The position numbers and the translations under genes were made by a program. A stretch of 64,000 nucleotides of DNA. Origin: JACCXE01 sp963718605 (GTDB lineage Bacteria; Actinomycetota; Acidimicrobiia; Acidimicrobiales; JACCXE01). Shown here in pieces: positions 8,544-17,412 of the stretch (positions are counted from its first letter, which is position 1; the number at the start of each line of letters is the position of its first letter). Location of the stretch: contig OY970363.1 of NCBI GenBank assembly GCA_963718605.1, forward strand, positions 2,418,001-2,482,000. The letters run 5' to 3'. The notes beneath the pieces were generated by a model. It was not told the DNA's origin and did no database searches. It saw only the letters and a program-made list of their open reading frames with translations.

Positions 8544-9524
8544 ACCTTCGCCGTACCGGATCTGACGTGCGACAAGGTCGAGATCGGCGTCGACCATCAT
8601 CTCGACCAGCCCCTGAAAACCGACCGCCGGGATCCAGTTCAGCTTGGTACGCGCTTTGCTCGCGTCACCGACCAGGAGGTCGACTTCGGCGGGTCGCATG
8701 AAACGCTCGTCTTGAACCACGTGGTCCTGCCAGTTCAGGCCCGCGCGGGCGAAGGCAAGCTCGCAGAACTCGCGGACCGAGTGCGTCTCGTTAGTTGAGA
8801 TCACGTAGTCGTCGGGCGTCTCTTGCTGGAGCATCAGCCACATCGCTCGCACGTAGTCGCCCGCGAAGCCCCAGTCGCGTTGTGCGTCCAGGTTGCCCAG
8901 GCGAATTTCCGTGTCGAGGCCGTGCTTGATGCGCGCCACGCCGTAGCTCACCTTGCGGGTGACGAACTCGACACCGCGCCTAGGGGATTCGTGGTTGAAC
9001 AACATTCCGCTTGATGCATGGAGGTTGTAGCTTTCGCGGTAGTTCACGGTGATCCAATGCCCGTAGACCTTGGCGACGCCATAGGGAGAGCGTGGATAGA
9101 ACGGCGTGGTCTCCTTCTGCGGGACCTCCATGACTTTGCCGAACATCTCGCTGGAGCTCGCTTGGTAGAAGCGGATCTCGGGATCGATGATCCGGATGGC
9201 GTCGAGCAATCGGGTAACGCCGAGAGCCGTCGCTTCGCCGGTGAGGACCGGCTGAGTAAAGGAGGTCTGCACGAACGACTGCGCCGCGAGGTTGTACACC
9301 TCCGTCGGCCGGTGCTCTCGCAGTACGTGAATCAACGACGCCTCGTCGTGCAGGTCGCCCGGAACCAACTCGATGTGATCCTGGATCGGCACGATGCGAT
9401 CGAAGTTCATCGTGCTCGCACGACGGTGCATGCCGACGACTTCGTAGCCTTCCTCCAGCAGGAGTTCGGCGAGATACGAACCGTCCTGACCAGTGATGCC
9501 GGTAACCAGGGCGCGTTTCGTCAT
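8538..9524 (-). CDS. gmd: GDP-mannose 4,6-dehydratase
   Basis: The protein is 328 residues with an N-terminal NADP-binding motif GITGQDGSY (residues 9-17). The active-site segment SSSEMFG at residues 123-129 and the YGVAK pair Tyr148/Lys152 match short-chain sugar-nucleotide dehydratases. SPRRGVEFVTRKVS is a Gmd-specific block. It makes GDP-4-keto-6-deoxymannose, the precursor of fucose or rhamnose-type sugars. No second-step gene (for example fcl or rmd) is adjacent. The ATG at 9524 is chosen because the Rossmann strand begins directly after MTKRA. Confidence 0.95.
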   Translation of the reverse strand: MTKRALVTGITGQDGSYLAELLLEEGYEVVGMHRRASTMNFDRIVPIQDHIELVPGDLHDEASLIHVLREHRPTEVYNLAAQSFVQTSFTQPVLTGEATALGVTRLLDAIRIIDPEIRFYQASSSEMFGKVMEVPQKETTPFYPRSPYGVAKVYGHWITVNYRESYNLHASSGMLFNHESPRRGVEFVTRKVSYGVARIKHGLDTEIRLGNLDAQRDWGFAGDYVRAMWLMLQQETPDDYVISTNETHSVREFCELAFARAGLNWQDHVVQDERFMRPAEVDLLVGDASKARTKLNWIPAVGFQGLVEMMVDADLDLVARQIRYGEGL

Positions 9525-9585
9525 GAAGAGGTTGTACGCCGAGGGTGTGCAGATGTCTGCCAACCCAGTTAGCAGCGCAGATACG

Positions 9586-9591
9586 TACGAT
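9586..9591 (+). promoter_or_regulatory. -10 box TACGAT, leaderless start
   Basis: TACGAT ends 6 nt before GTG 9598 and supports that codon as start of the XRE regulator instead of the in-frame ATG at 9553. Confidence 0.5.
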
Positions 9592-9597
9592 GGTCGG

Positions 9598-10020
9598 GTG
9601 AAGAGTCCTCTCGGGAAGCGCATCGCCGCGCTCCGCGCCGAACTCGGTTGGACCCAGCAAGACCTGGCGGAACGCGTAGGGATTTCACGCGTGGCGCTGT
9701 CGCACCTCGAAGTCGGGCTCACGGTGCCGGGCGAGCGCACCATCGCCCTACTCGCCGGGATCTTCAAGCTCGAACCGCACGAGCTCGTGACGGGGACCGA
9801 CTACCCGATCGCCAAGGCGGAGCGGCTGCCTGTCGTTGTCACGCGCTACACCGAGGTCGAACTGCAGTTGCGGCTGCTTGCGCTGGACACCGACCGCGGC
9901 CTCGACGACCGCGCCCGCAACGAATGGCGCGAGCGCCTGCGAATTCTCGCTAAGGGGATTGAGGATCGGCGCGAAGCCGAATCCGTCGCCGAGGCGTTGG
10001 CCGCGCTGCGGCGCGGCTAA
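9598..10020 (+). CDS. XRE-family DNA-binding protein
   Basis: The product is 140 residues. A Cro/CI-type helix-turn-helix occupies about residues 4-58: LGKRIAALRAELGWTQQDLAE, then VGISRVALSHLE, then PGERTIALLAGIFKLEPHEL. The rest (TEVELQLRLLALDTDRGLDDRAR and a helical tail) resembles nothing I can name. It is divergent from gmd and could regulate it, but that is only positional. An upstream ATG at 9553 would add 15 residues. Confidence 0.8.
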   Translation: MKSPLGKRIAALRAELGWTQQDLAERVGISRVALSHLEVGLTVPGERTIALLAGIFKLEPHELVTGTDYPIAKAERLPVVVTRYTEVELQLRLLALDTDRGLDDRARNEWRERLRILAKGIEDRREAESVAEALAALRRG

Positions 10021-10032
10021 GACTCGCGCGTC

Positions 10033-10278
10033 CTACGCGTTTCGTCGCTGCATCACGTAGACGATTCCCGCTGCGGCCAAGACGGCGAGGATGAACGAGC
10101 CGTTGTTGCCGTCGGCTCCGAAGATTGCCCGTCCAATCAACCCGCCGAGCAGGCTGCCGCCGACACCGACCAGAATGGTCATGCCGATCGACATTGGATT
10201 CGGGCCGGGAATGGCTAAGCGCCCCAAGCCGCCGATGATGAGGCCGCCGATGACGAGACTGATGATTAGACCGATCAT
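10033..10278 (-). CDS. GlsB/YeaQ/YmgE (transglycosylase-associated) family membrane protein
   Basis: The protein is 81 residues with three hydrophobic stretches rich in Gly, including IIGGLGRLAIPGPNPMSIG and VGGSLLGGLIGRAIFG, which are the family hallmarks. It ends YVMQRRNA. The family consists of small inner-membrane proteins linked to general stress, with no proven activity. Its stop lies 12 nt from the XRE gene end (convergent), and its start lies 18 nt from the divergent hydratase. Confidence 0.85.
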   Translation of the reverse strand: MIGLIISLVIGGLIIGGLGRLAIPGPNPMSIGMTILVGVGGSLLGGLIGRAIFGADGNNGSFILAVLAAAGIVYVMQRRNA

Positions 10279-10296
10279 GCGTACTGTCTTACTCCC

Positions 10297-11028
10297 GTGA
10301 GCGACATTTCAGCCGTCATTCATGCACACGTCGCCACGATCACCATCGATCGACCCACGAAGCGCAACGCGATCGACCTCGCCGCATGCCACGCGATTGC
10401 GGATGCGGTCGAGGCCGCGGCCGACGGCGGCGCGCGTGTCATCGTCGTGACCGGCGCCGGTGGTCACTTTTGCGCCGGTGCCGACATTTCTGGAGTCGAA
10501 GACGACGGCTTTCGTGCCGCGATCCGGCGCACGCTCGATTCATTACGCGCCGCGCCGGTTGTGACGATCGCGGCCATGGACGGCTTCGCGCTGGGTGCCG
10601 GCGTGCAACTCGCCGCCGCCTGCGACCTGCGGGTCGCCACCGCCTTGGCCCGCTTCGGCGTGCCCGCCGCGAAACTCGGCCTCGCCGTCGATCACGCGAC
10701 CGTGCAGCACGTCGCGACGCTCATTGGTGGGTCTCAAGCTCGCGCGATGTTGCTCGCGTGTGAGGAGGTCGACGGCCAACGCGCGTACGACCTCGGCATG
10801 GTCAACCGCATCGGGACGCTGGCCGATGCGCACGCCTGGGCGCAGAAGATCGCCGCGCTAGCGCCTTTGACGATCGCTGCACACAAGCTGGCGCTGAACC
10901 GCCTCGAGCCACCGCCCGCGGACCAGGACGTGATCGCGGCGATAGCCACCGCGTGGGGTAGCGCTGATCTGCAAGAGGGCCGGGCTGCGTTCGCCGAAAA
11001 GCGCCCGCCGAACTTCGCCGGGAAGTAG
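10297..11028 (+). CDS. Enoyl-CoA hydratase/isomerase family protein lacking both usual Glu residues
   Basis: This is a crotonase-fold protein of 243 residues with RPTKRNAIDL, the oxyanion loop HFCAGADISG and MDGFALGAGVQLAAACDLRVA. The two positions that usually hold catalytic glutamates read GAGVQ and PAAKLGL. It may therefore be an isomerase-like or non-hydratase member. GTG 10297 is the start. It lies 2 nt upstream of ccdA on the same strand and is likely co-transcribed. Confidence 0.82.
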   Translation: MSDISAVIHAHVATITIDRPTKRNAIDLAACHAIADAVEAAADGGARVIVVTGAGGHFCAGADISGVEDDGFRAAIRRTLDSLRAAPVVTIAAMDGFALGAGVQLAAACDLRVATALARFGVPAAKLGLAVDHATVQHVATLIGGSQARAMLLACEEVDGQRAYDLGMVNRIGTLADAHAWAQKIAALAPLTIAAHKLALNRLEPPPADQDVIAAIATAWGSADLQEGRAAFAEKRPPNFAGK

Positions 11029-11030
11029 CC

Positions 11031-11768
11031 GTGGCCGATCCGAGCATCCCCGCCGCGTTCGGCGCCGGCGTGTTGTCGTTCATCTCGCCGTGCGTGTTGC
11101 CGCTCGTGCCCGGCTACCTGTCGTTGATGAGTGGGATGACCGGCGCTGAACTCGCCGACACGAGCGGCGTCAACCAGCGCCGCATCTTGCGAGCGACCCT
11201 GCTGTTCGTCGCCGGGTTCACGGTCGTGTTCGTCGCCCTCGGCGCGAGCGCGAGTGCGGTGGGCGACCTGCTCTTCGAACACCGCCGTGGTCTGAACCAG
11301 ATCACGGGCGCCGTCGTGATCGTGATGGGTTTGTTTCTCGCGGGCGTCGCCTCGCCTCGCGTGCTCGAAGCCGAGAAGCGATTCCACGTGTCGCCGCGCA
11401 AGCTCGGGCCGTACGCGGCGCCGGTGATGGGGATGGCGTTCGCTTTCGGGTGGACCCCGTGCATCGGGCCCGTGCTGTCCGGCGTGCTCACCTTGGCGGC
11501 GAACGAAGGCACAGTGACCAAGGGCGCCGCGCTGCTACTGATCTATTCGGCCGGCCTCGGGTTGCCATTCGTGCTCAGCGGCCTCGGTCTCGCTCGTTTG
11601 CAAGGCACCTTCGCGTGGATCAAGCGCCACTACCGCGCGATCAACGTCATCTCCGGCGTGCTACTCGCCGCGTTCGGCGTCTTGCTCTTCACCAACAAGA
11701 TGACGCTCATCGCATCCAACCTCGTGTCCTTCTTCGACACCCACGGCCTGGGCTGGATAGTCCGCTAA
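11031..11768 (+). CDS. ccdA: Cytochrome c biogenesis membrane protein (CcdA/DsbD family)
   Basis: The protein is 245 residues with about six membrane helices. It passes electrons from cytoplasmic thioredoxin to extracytoplasmic thiol proteins such as CcmG. The key features are SFISPCVLPLVPGYLS, with the first redox Cys, and FGWTPCIGPVLSGVLTLAA, with the second. GTG 11031 follows the hydratase stop by 2 nt. Its place 1 kb upstream of ccmABCDEFGHI fits supply of reductant to CcmG/CcmH, although the sortase gene lies between on the other strand. Confidence 0.93.
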   Translation: MADPSIPAAFGAGVLSFISPCVLPLVPGYLSLMSGMTGAELADTSGVNQRRILRATLLFVAGFTVVFVALGASASAVGDLLFEHRRGLNQITGAVVIVMGLFLAGVASPRVLEAEKRFHVSPRKLGPYAAPVMGMAFAFGWTPCIGPVLSGVLTLAANEGTVTKGAALLLIYSAGLGLPFVLSGLGLARLQGTFAWIKRHYRAINVISGVLLAAFGVLLFTNKMTLIASNLVSFFDTHGLGWIVR

Positions 11769-11816
11769 ACCCCATCGTCGTCGGACCGAAGGTGGAGTTA
11801 CGGCGACGGGCGCGAA

Positions 11817-11903
11817 GGATCCGGGTTTCCCGGTCCGTAGCAAAGGAACGCCGGCCGTCAGGCCGTCGATCTTGCTCGGGTCGCAACCTCTGGTTGCGTC
11901 CCG
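11817..11903. other. Highly structured convergent intergenic element, unidentified
   Basis: The 141-bp gap between the ccdA and sortase stops holds four nested or adjacent stems. They are GGA-CCGGG/CCCGG-TCC (11817-11836), AGCAA/TTGCT (11839-11876) enclosing CGGCC/GGCCG, and CGGG-CGCAACC/GGTTGCG-CCCG (11877-11903). No T-run follows on either strand. It could be a double terminator or a structured RNA. I matched no known riboswitch. Confidence 0.45.
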
Positions 11904-11909
11904 ATGGCT

Positions 11910-12773
11910 TTAGACGTTCGCCGGTAGAAGGCGGGCGAAGTTTTCGAAGAAGATGAAGAGGGTGATGCCCATTGGGATAAGGGCAACTGGCCACACGATC
12001 CATTTGTGGCCGACGGCGCGGCGGATCAGATAGGCGCCGAGCCAGACGGCTGCGAACACCGCGCCCCACATCACGGCGGGGGCGCGGGCGGCGGTGCCGC
12101 CGCTCAGGCCGGCTTCGTCTTCGAACGCCGCGGGCGTCTCGGCCTTGGGCGCGCTCGGGTCAACTGGTGGCGCCGTGACCGCGGTGCCGATGAGCTTGGC
12201 TGTCACGACCATCCGCTGGCTGGCGGAAAAACGCGGGTGACAGGTAGTCAGCGTGAGTCGATTGTCTTCGGTGTTCTCGAGCACGGCGACCTCGCTCGGC
12301 CGCACGATCTTGGTGTCGACTACCTCATAACGAAAACTGCCCTGCAGCGTGGTGACGAGGATCGGGTCGTTGGGTTTCAGTTCGTCGAGGTTGAAGAAGG
12401 GTGCGCCGTAGGTGGTGCGGTGGCCGGCGATGGCTGCGTTCCCGACCTGACCGGGCAGGGGCGTGGTGGGGTAGTGCCCAGGGCCTTTCTTGAGGTCGTC
12501 GACGCCGACGCCTTGCACCACGGCCTTTTCGGTGCCGGTCCGCGGGATTTTGATGATCGCGATCGCCGTGCCCGTGGGCATTGGCGGCGCGAATTCGTTG
12601 GATCCCTGCGGCGCGGCCGTTTGGAGTTGCTTGAAGTCCTGCTTGAGGGCGGACTGGCTGCGATGCTCGGCGAGGCCCGTCCCCCAGAGCTCGTACGCGA
12701 CGAACAGCAGCATCAATGTTCCGGCCGCCATGAGGACGCGGCCGATCGCAGACACAATCGGTCGCCATCCCAC
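11910..12773 (-). CDS. Sortase, class E-like
   Basis: The product is 287 residues. There is an N-terminal membrane anchor (about residues 7-27), then a sortase domain with GHRTTYGAPF (His118), TLTTCHP (Cys178) and Arg187 in SASQR, giving a complete His/Cys/Arg triad. Two further hydrophobic segments at the C-terminus are unusual for class A but occur in actinobacterial sortases. It would anchor secreted proteins to the wall. No LPXTG-like sorting signal was seen in the window, including the giant secreted proteins. GTG 12773 is chosen over ATG 12848, which would overlap the ABC gene. A TACGTT box lies 7 nt upstream. Confidence 0.85.
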   Translation of the reverse strand: MGWRPIVSAIGRVLMAAGTLMLLFVAYELWGTGLAEHRSQSALKQDFKQLQTAAPQGSNEFAPPMPTGTAIAIIKIPRTGTEKAVVQGVGVDDLKKGPGHYPTTPLPGQVGNAAIAGHRTTYGAPFFNLDELKPNDPILVTTLQGSFRYEVVDTKIVRPSEVAVLENTEDNRLTLTTCHPRFSASQRMVVTAKLIGTAVTAPPVDPSAPKAETPAAFEDEAGLSGGTAARAPAVMWGAVFAAVWLGAYLIRRAVGHKWIVWPVALIPMGITLFIFFENFARLLPANV

Positions 12774-12780
12774 GGCGCGA

Positions 12781-12786
12781 AACGTA
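12781..12786 (-). promoter_or_regulatory. -10 box TACGTT for the sortase gene
   Basis: On the minus strand TACGTT ends 7 nt before GTG 12773, the same leaderless spacing as elsewhere in the window. Confidence 0.45.
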
Positions 12787-12846
12787 GCCAAGAACCTGCC
12801 CTGCTTGGTAACACGGCGACAAGCGCCCGTACCATGTACACGCCTC

Positions 12847-13524
12847 ATGGAGCCCGTCGTCCGTCTCCGTTCCGTCGTCGCGCTGCTCGGCGGCTTTCCC
12901 GCCCTCGCGGGCGCTGACCTGACCGTCGACGCGGGCGAGGCGGTGCTGCTGCGGGGACCGAACGGCGCCGGCAAATCGACCGTATTGCGGGTGTGCGCGG
13001 GTTTGGTGCCGGTCGCGCAGGGCGAGGCCACCGTTCTCAGCGTCGACCTCACGAAGGACCGCCGCGCCGTTCGCCGCCGCATCGCACTGCTCGGCCACGC
13101 CGGACTGCTCTACGACGACCTGACGGTGCGGGAGAACGTCACGTTCGCCGTCCGCGCCGCCGGTGGCGACGCCGGCGCGATCGCGGGGGCGCTCGCACGG
13201 CTTGGCCTCGACGGTCGGCTCGCGACCACCCGCGTGGCGTCGCTCTCAGCCGGGCAGCGGCGACGGACGGCTCTCGCCTCGCTCGTCGCGCGACAGGCCG
13301 ACCTTTGGCTGCTCGACGAACCGCACGCCGGCCTCGACGACGACGGGCGCGATTTGGTGGACGGTGTCGTCCGGGAAGCGATCGCCACCGGAGCAACCGT
13401 CGTGATGGCGAGCCACGACATCGACCGCGCCACGGCGCTGGCGTCGCGCGTGTTGACCGTGGCCGGCGGCATGGTGAGCCCGACGGCAGCGCCGACGACG
13501 ACGGAGCCCGCGCGTGTTTCGTGA
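12847..13524 (+). CDS. ccmA: Heme exporter ATP-binding protein
   Basis: This ABC ATPase of 225 residues is the energy unit of the CcmABCD complex that releases holo-CcmE. It has Walker A GPNGAGKST (about residues 38-46), signature LSAGQRRR, Walker B DLWLLDEP and a switch His in ASHDID. The short length and its place directly before ccmB identify it as CcmA. The start is ATG 12847, and the end overlaps the ccmB start (GTGA). It is first in the ccmABCDEFGHI operon. Confidence 0.92.
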   Translation: MEPVVRLRSVVALLGGFPALAGADLTVDAGEAVLLRGPNGAGKSTVLRVCAGLVPVAQGEATVLSVDLTKDRRAVRRRIALLGHAGLLYDDLTVRENVTFAVRAAGGDAGAIAGALARLGLDGRLATTRVASLSAGQRRRTALASLVARQADLWLLDEPHAGLDDDGRDLVDGVVREAIATGATVVMASHDIDRATALASRVLTVAGGMVSPTAAPTTTEPARVS

Positions 13525-14183
13525 CGCCGCGCTCGATCGCGGGTAAAGACCTGCGGATCGAGCGACGCTCGCGCGTGACGACGCAGCAGATCGCGCCATT
13601 CGCGCTACTCGTGTTGGTGTTGTTCGCGTTTGCGCTCGACCCTGACCGCGGCGTGCTCGGTCGCGCCGCCGCCGGCCTGTATTGGTTGGCGGTCGTCTTC
13701 TGCACGGTGCTCGCGGTGCAGCGCTCCGCGACGGTCGAAGTAACCGACCGCGCCGGTGAAGGCTTACGGCTCGCGGGCCTCGACCCCGCCGGCGTGTTCC
13801 TAGGCAAGGCGATCGCGGTCGGAGCGCAGTTGCTCGTGCTCGAAGCCCTCCTCACCGTCGGCATCGCGTTCCTTTACGGCACGAAGCTGCACGAGCCGCT
13901 GCTGTTGCTGGCTACCGCGCTGTTGGCCACCGTCGGTCTGGCGGCCGCGGGCACCGCGTATGCGGCAGTCGCCGCCGGCCTGCGAGTCGGTACCACGCTG
14001 CTGCCGTTGTTACTGCTGCCAATCCTCGCCCCCGTGCTGCTGGCCGCCACGCGGGCCTGGGAGGCCGGATTGGCGGGTGTGCCCGGCGACGCGGTTAGCT
14101 GGCTAGAGCTGTTGGCCGCGTTCGCGGTGCTGTACATCGCCATTGGGGTCGTCGGCTACGGCACCCTGCAGGAGGAGTCATGA
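13521..14183 (+). CDS. ccmB: Heme exporter membrane protein
   Basis: The protein is 220 residues with six predicted membrane helices. The N-terminal cytoplasmic segment GKDLRIERRSRVT and TDRAGEGLRLAGLDPAGVFLGKA are conserved CcmB blocks. It forms the channel part of the ABC complex with CcmA. GTG 13521 overlaps the ccmA stop, and its own stop overlaps the ccmC ATG. Confidence 0.92.
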   Translation: MTPRSIAGKDLRIERRSRVTTQQIAPFALLVLVLFAFALDPDRGVLGRAAAGLYWLAVVFCTVLAVQRSATVEVTDRAGEGLRLAGLDPAGVFLGKAIAVGAQLLVLEALLTVGIAFLYGTKLHEPLLLLATALLATVGLAAAGTAYAAVAAGLRVGTTLLPLLLLPILAPVLLAATRAWEAGLAGVPGDAVSWLELLAAFAVLYIAIGVVGYGTLQEES

Positions 14184-14890
14184 GATCGATTCGCGTGCTC
14201 GGCGCGCTGGCGGTTGTCACGCTGGCCGGCACGTTCGCGCTCGGTCTGGGCCTTCCTGCCACTTACGAACAGCGGACGTATTCGCGCATGGTGGCGTTGC
14301 ACCCGCCGATCGCGTGGACCGCGTACGTCGCATTCGGCATCACGGCCGCGGCGTCGATCTTGTATCTCATTCCTCGCACCCGGCGCGCTCGCTGGGACGC
14401 CATCGCCAGCGCGTCGGCCGAACTCGGCGTGTTGTTCACTGCGCTCACGTTGATCACGGGCAGCCTGTGGGGCCGGCCCACCTGGGGCGTGTGGTGGACG
14501 TGGGACGCCCGCCTCACCACCACCGCGCTCATGCTCGTGATCTATCTCGGGTACCTGGCGCAACGATCCATCGCGGACACCGCGTCCTCACGGGCCATGC
14601 GTTCAGCCATTATCGGCGCGATGGCAGTGATCGTTGTCCCGATCAACCACATGGCCGTCGAATGGTGGCGCACCCTGCACCAGGGCCGTTCGCTGGCGTC
14701 ATTGAATCCGGGCAGCACGCTCGACGGCGACTTCATCGCCGCGATGCTGCTCGGCTTTTTCGCGATGACCCTCACCTACGTGTGGCTGCTCGTGTTGCGC
14801 ACGAAGGTGATCGAAGCCGACAACGAGCTCGAAGAACACGCGTTGACCGACGCGATCGCTGCCCGTCGCCGCGAGGCGGTCGCGCAATGA
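14180..14890 (+). CDS. ccmC: Heme-handling cytochrome c maturation protein CcmC
   Basis: CcmC loads heme onto CcmE. The 236-residue product has six membrane helices and the periplasmic Trp-rich WWD-type motif WGRPTWGVWWTWDARLT (about residues 96-112). His residues flank it in MVALHPPIAW and VPINHMAVEWW and are candidate heme ligands. It overlaps ccmB upstream and ccmD downstream (ATGA). Confidence 0.95.
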   Translation: MRSIRVLGALAVVTLAGTFALGLGLPATYEQRTYSRMVALHPPIAWTAYVAFGITAAASILYLIPRTRRARWDAIASASAELGVLFTALTLITGSLWGRPTWGVWWTWDARLTTTALMLVIYLGYLAQRSIADTASSRAMRSAIIGAMAVIVVPINHMAVEWWRTLHQGRSLASLNPGSTLDGDFIAAMLLGFFAMTLTYVWLLVLRTKVIEADNELEEHALTDAIAARRREAVAQ

Positions 14891-15011
14891 GCGGTTACGT
14901 GATCGCGTGTTACGGCGTGACCATCGCGTCGCTCGGGGCGTACTCGGCGTGGGTCGTGCGCCGTTATCTCGCCGTTAGCCGTCGCACCCGCGCGACGAGT
15001 CCACCTCGTGA
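14887..15011 (+). CDS. ccmD: CcmD-like small membrane protein (frameshifted)
   Basis: ATG 14887 overlaps the ccmC stop. The product starts MSGYVIACYGVTIASLGAYSAW and then VVRRYLAVSRR, which is a single membrane helix followed by a basic tail, as in CcmD. As sequenced the frame stays open into ccmE. Removing two bases (or adding one) in the CGCGCG run near 14990 gives the ending RDESTS and a TGA at 15009-15011, overlapping the ccmE GTG. The native length would be about 40 residues. Confidence 0.7.
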
Positions 15012-15417
15012 AGCGCGGGCGCGCCGCGCTGCTTCTCGGCGTCGCCGTCCTCGTGGCCGGTGGTTTGTTGTGGAAGGGCCTCACAAACGCGACGGTCTAT
15101 TTCAAGACGGTCGACGAAGCGGTCGCGCAGCGAGCGCAGCTGGGGGACCGACGCTTCCGGCTCGAAGGCATCGTGCTCGCCGGCTCGGTGAAGGAGGTCC
15201 GCAACGGCGTCGACTTCATCGTCGACCGAGAACAACGCCGAAGTGCACGTGCATCACGTCGGCGACCCGCCCGAGCTGTTTCGTCCGAACGTGCCGGTCG
15301 TGCTCGAGGGCCACTTCAACGGGCGGACCTATGAGAGCGACCGCATCCTCGTGAAGCACACGAGCTGAGTACCGCGAGGACAATCCCGACCGCGTGAAGG
15401 ACTACGTGAAGCCGTGA
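15008..15417 (+). CDS. ccmE: Heme chaperone CcmE (two frameshifts)
   Basis: CcmE binds heme covalently and hands it to CcmF/H. An N-terminal anchor (about residues 2-20) precedes an OB-fold domain with VYFKTVDEAVA, GDRRFRLEGIV and FRPNVPVVLEGHF. The frame shifts near 15227 (after FIVD) and near 15366. Removing one base at each restores VHHVGDPPELF and then VKHTSEYREDN, which contains the HxxxY heme-attachment motif. The restored gene has 136 codons and ends in a TGA overlapping the ccmF GTG. Without the second correction the protein would end at KHTS and lack the Tyr. Confidence 0.88.
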
Positions 15418-17412
15418 CGGCAATCGTCGGTCACAGCGCGGCGCTGCTCGGATTCCTCGCGTCGACGGGCGGGCTCCTGTTCCTCGTCGTCGGATTGACG
15501 CGCAGAAGCGCGACGACTTGCTGCGGGCGAGCTGGACGTGGGTGTGGGGCGTTGTCGCCGCCGCCGTCATCGGCTTCGCGGCGATGGAAGTTGCGCTGCT
15601 GCGTCACGACTTCTCGCTGCAAGTACGTGGCCGACAACGGCAGCCGCACGACGCCGCTGCTCTACACCATCGCCTCGGCGTGGTCGGCGCTCGAAGGTTC
15701 GATCTTGCTCTGGGTACTCGTGTTGGCGGGATATCTGACCGCACTCACCCTCCGGCATCGTCGGCAACGCCACGACCCCGTGTTCGGCTGGGCACTGGTC
15801 GTGATGCTGGTGGTGTCCGCGTTCTTCTTCCTGTTGTTGCTCGGCCCCGCGAACCCGTTCCACACCGTGGCGGGCGCGGTCCCGACAGACGGGCCCGGCC
15901 CGAACCCGTTGCTACAGAACCACCCGCTGATGGCGTTCCACCCGCCGATCCTCTACGCCGGTTATGTCGGCTTCACCGTGCCGTTCGCGTTCGCGATCGC
16001 CTCGCTGGTCACCGGGCGCGTCGACGAGAGCTGGGTGCTGGCCATGCGCCGCTGGACTCTGGTCGCGTTCGGCTTGCTGAGCGTTGGCATCGTGCTGGGC
16101 GCCTGGTGGTCCTATGAGGTTTTGGGATGGGGCGGGTTCTGGGCGTGGGACCCGGTCGAGAACGCGTCGTTCCTGCCGTGGCTCACCGCCACCGCGTACC
16201 TGCACTCGGCGTTGGTGCAAGAGCGTCGCGGGATGTTGCGCGTCTGGAACCTCTCCCTCGTTAGCGCGACCTTCGCACTGACGATCCTCGGCACGTTCCT
16301 CACCCGGTCCGGCGTGCTCGACTCGGTCCACAGCTTCACCGAGAGCGGCATCGGCCCGTTGCTCCTCGGGTTCTTCGCCGTGATCGTCGTAGTCGTGTGC
16401 GGCCTGCTGGCGTGGCGCGGCGACGCGCTGCGCGCACCGGGCACGATCGATTCACCGGTCTCGCGTGAGTCCGCCTTCCTCATCAACAACCTGCTGTTTG
16501 CCGCGTTCGCGTTCGTCGTGTTGCTCGGCACCGTGTTCCCCCTGATTGCCGAAGCGATGAACAACAGCCGCCTCACGATCGGACGGCCGTATTTCGATCG
16601 CATGACCGGTCCGATCGGTCTGGCGCTGTTGTTTCTCATGGCGGTCGCACCCGCACTGCCGTGGCGAAAGGCCAGCACCGGCGTCCTGCGGGATCGACTG
16701 ATCGTGCCGGCGTGGGCCGGCGGTCTCACGCTTGGTCGTGTTGGTCGCGCTCGGTATGCGAAGTGTGGCCGCGTTGTTGGCCTTCAGCCTCGGAGCCTTT
16801 GCGGGTGCGGCGGCGCTGCGTCAGTTGGTGCTCGCCGCGCGCGCCTCGCGGCGCGCCGATGAACCGTGGTGGCGAGGCGTGTCCGGGCGCGCGAACGGCG
16901 GCATGGTCGTGCACCTCGGTGTGGTCGTGGTCGCGATCGGGTTCGCGGCCTCGATGTCGTTCGTGCAGCGCGACGAAGTTCGTCTTCGGCCCGGTCAGTC
17001 CGCCGACGTCGGCGGGCACACCGTCACGTATCTCGGTTCCTCCAAGAAACAGTTCCCGAACCGCACCTCGGTCCGGGCGTCGGTCCGCATCGACCACGCC
17101 CAGGTCTACCGGCCCGCGTTGAGCACCTATCCCTTCGCGACGCAGGCGATCGGCACGCCGTCGGTGCGCGGTGGTCTGTTCGACGACGTGTACCTCACGC
17201 TGGTGAGTGCCCCGACGTCCAAGGGCGGCACGGCGATCATCGGCGTCGTCGTGACCCCGCTCGTGAACTGGTTGTGGGCGGGTGGGGCGATCATCGCGAT
17301 CGGCACTGCGCTCGCGCTCGTGCCCGGCAAGCGTCGGCGCAACCCGACCGCGCCGGCGTCTGAACCTTTCGTCGCGGCGATGGACGAAGAACCCGAAGTG
17401 GTGCCTGTATGA
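15414..17412 (+). CDS. ccmF: Cytochrome c heme lyase subunit CcmF (three frameshifts)
   Basis: CcmF is the membrane part of heme ligation to apocytochrome c. Restored length is about 665 residues, normal for the family. The WWD signature is present as GWGGFWAWDPVENASFLPWL, with NHPLMAFHPPILYAGY before it and FLTRSGVLDSVHSF after it. The frame shifts near 15505, 15621 and 16731. The three pieces join as LLRASWTWVWG, then FSL-KYVADNGS, then GGLT-LVVLVALG. All pieces keep family sequence, so decay is unlikely. GTG 15414 overlaps the ccmE stop. Confidence 0.9.

Noticed and set aside
9493..9597. Longer start for the XRE regulator reaching into gmd
   Set aside because: The extension overlaps the gmd start region and has no domain. 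The GTG at 9598 has a -10 box at the correct distance.
11817..11903. Cyclic-di-GMP or cyclic-di-AMP riboswitch
   Set aside because: The words GGGACGCAACC and AGCAAAGGAACG recall such elements, but the conserved cores are absent. The element lies downstream of both flanking genes, not upstream of one.
15008..15368. CcmE ending at KHTS, lacking the HxxxY Tyr
   Set aside because: Removing one base near 15366 continues the protein as EYREDN and ends it at a TGA overlapping the ccmF start. The short form is therefore an artefact.
14887..17412. Programmed frameshifting or pseudogenes in ccmD/ccmE/ccmF
   Set aside because: No slippery heptamers are evident. The shifts occur at scattered GC-rich positions, also in unrelated genes, and full family sequence resumes each time. 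Assembly insertions explain them better.
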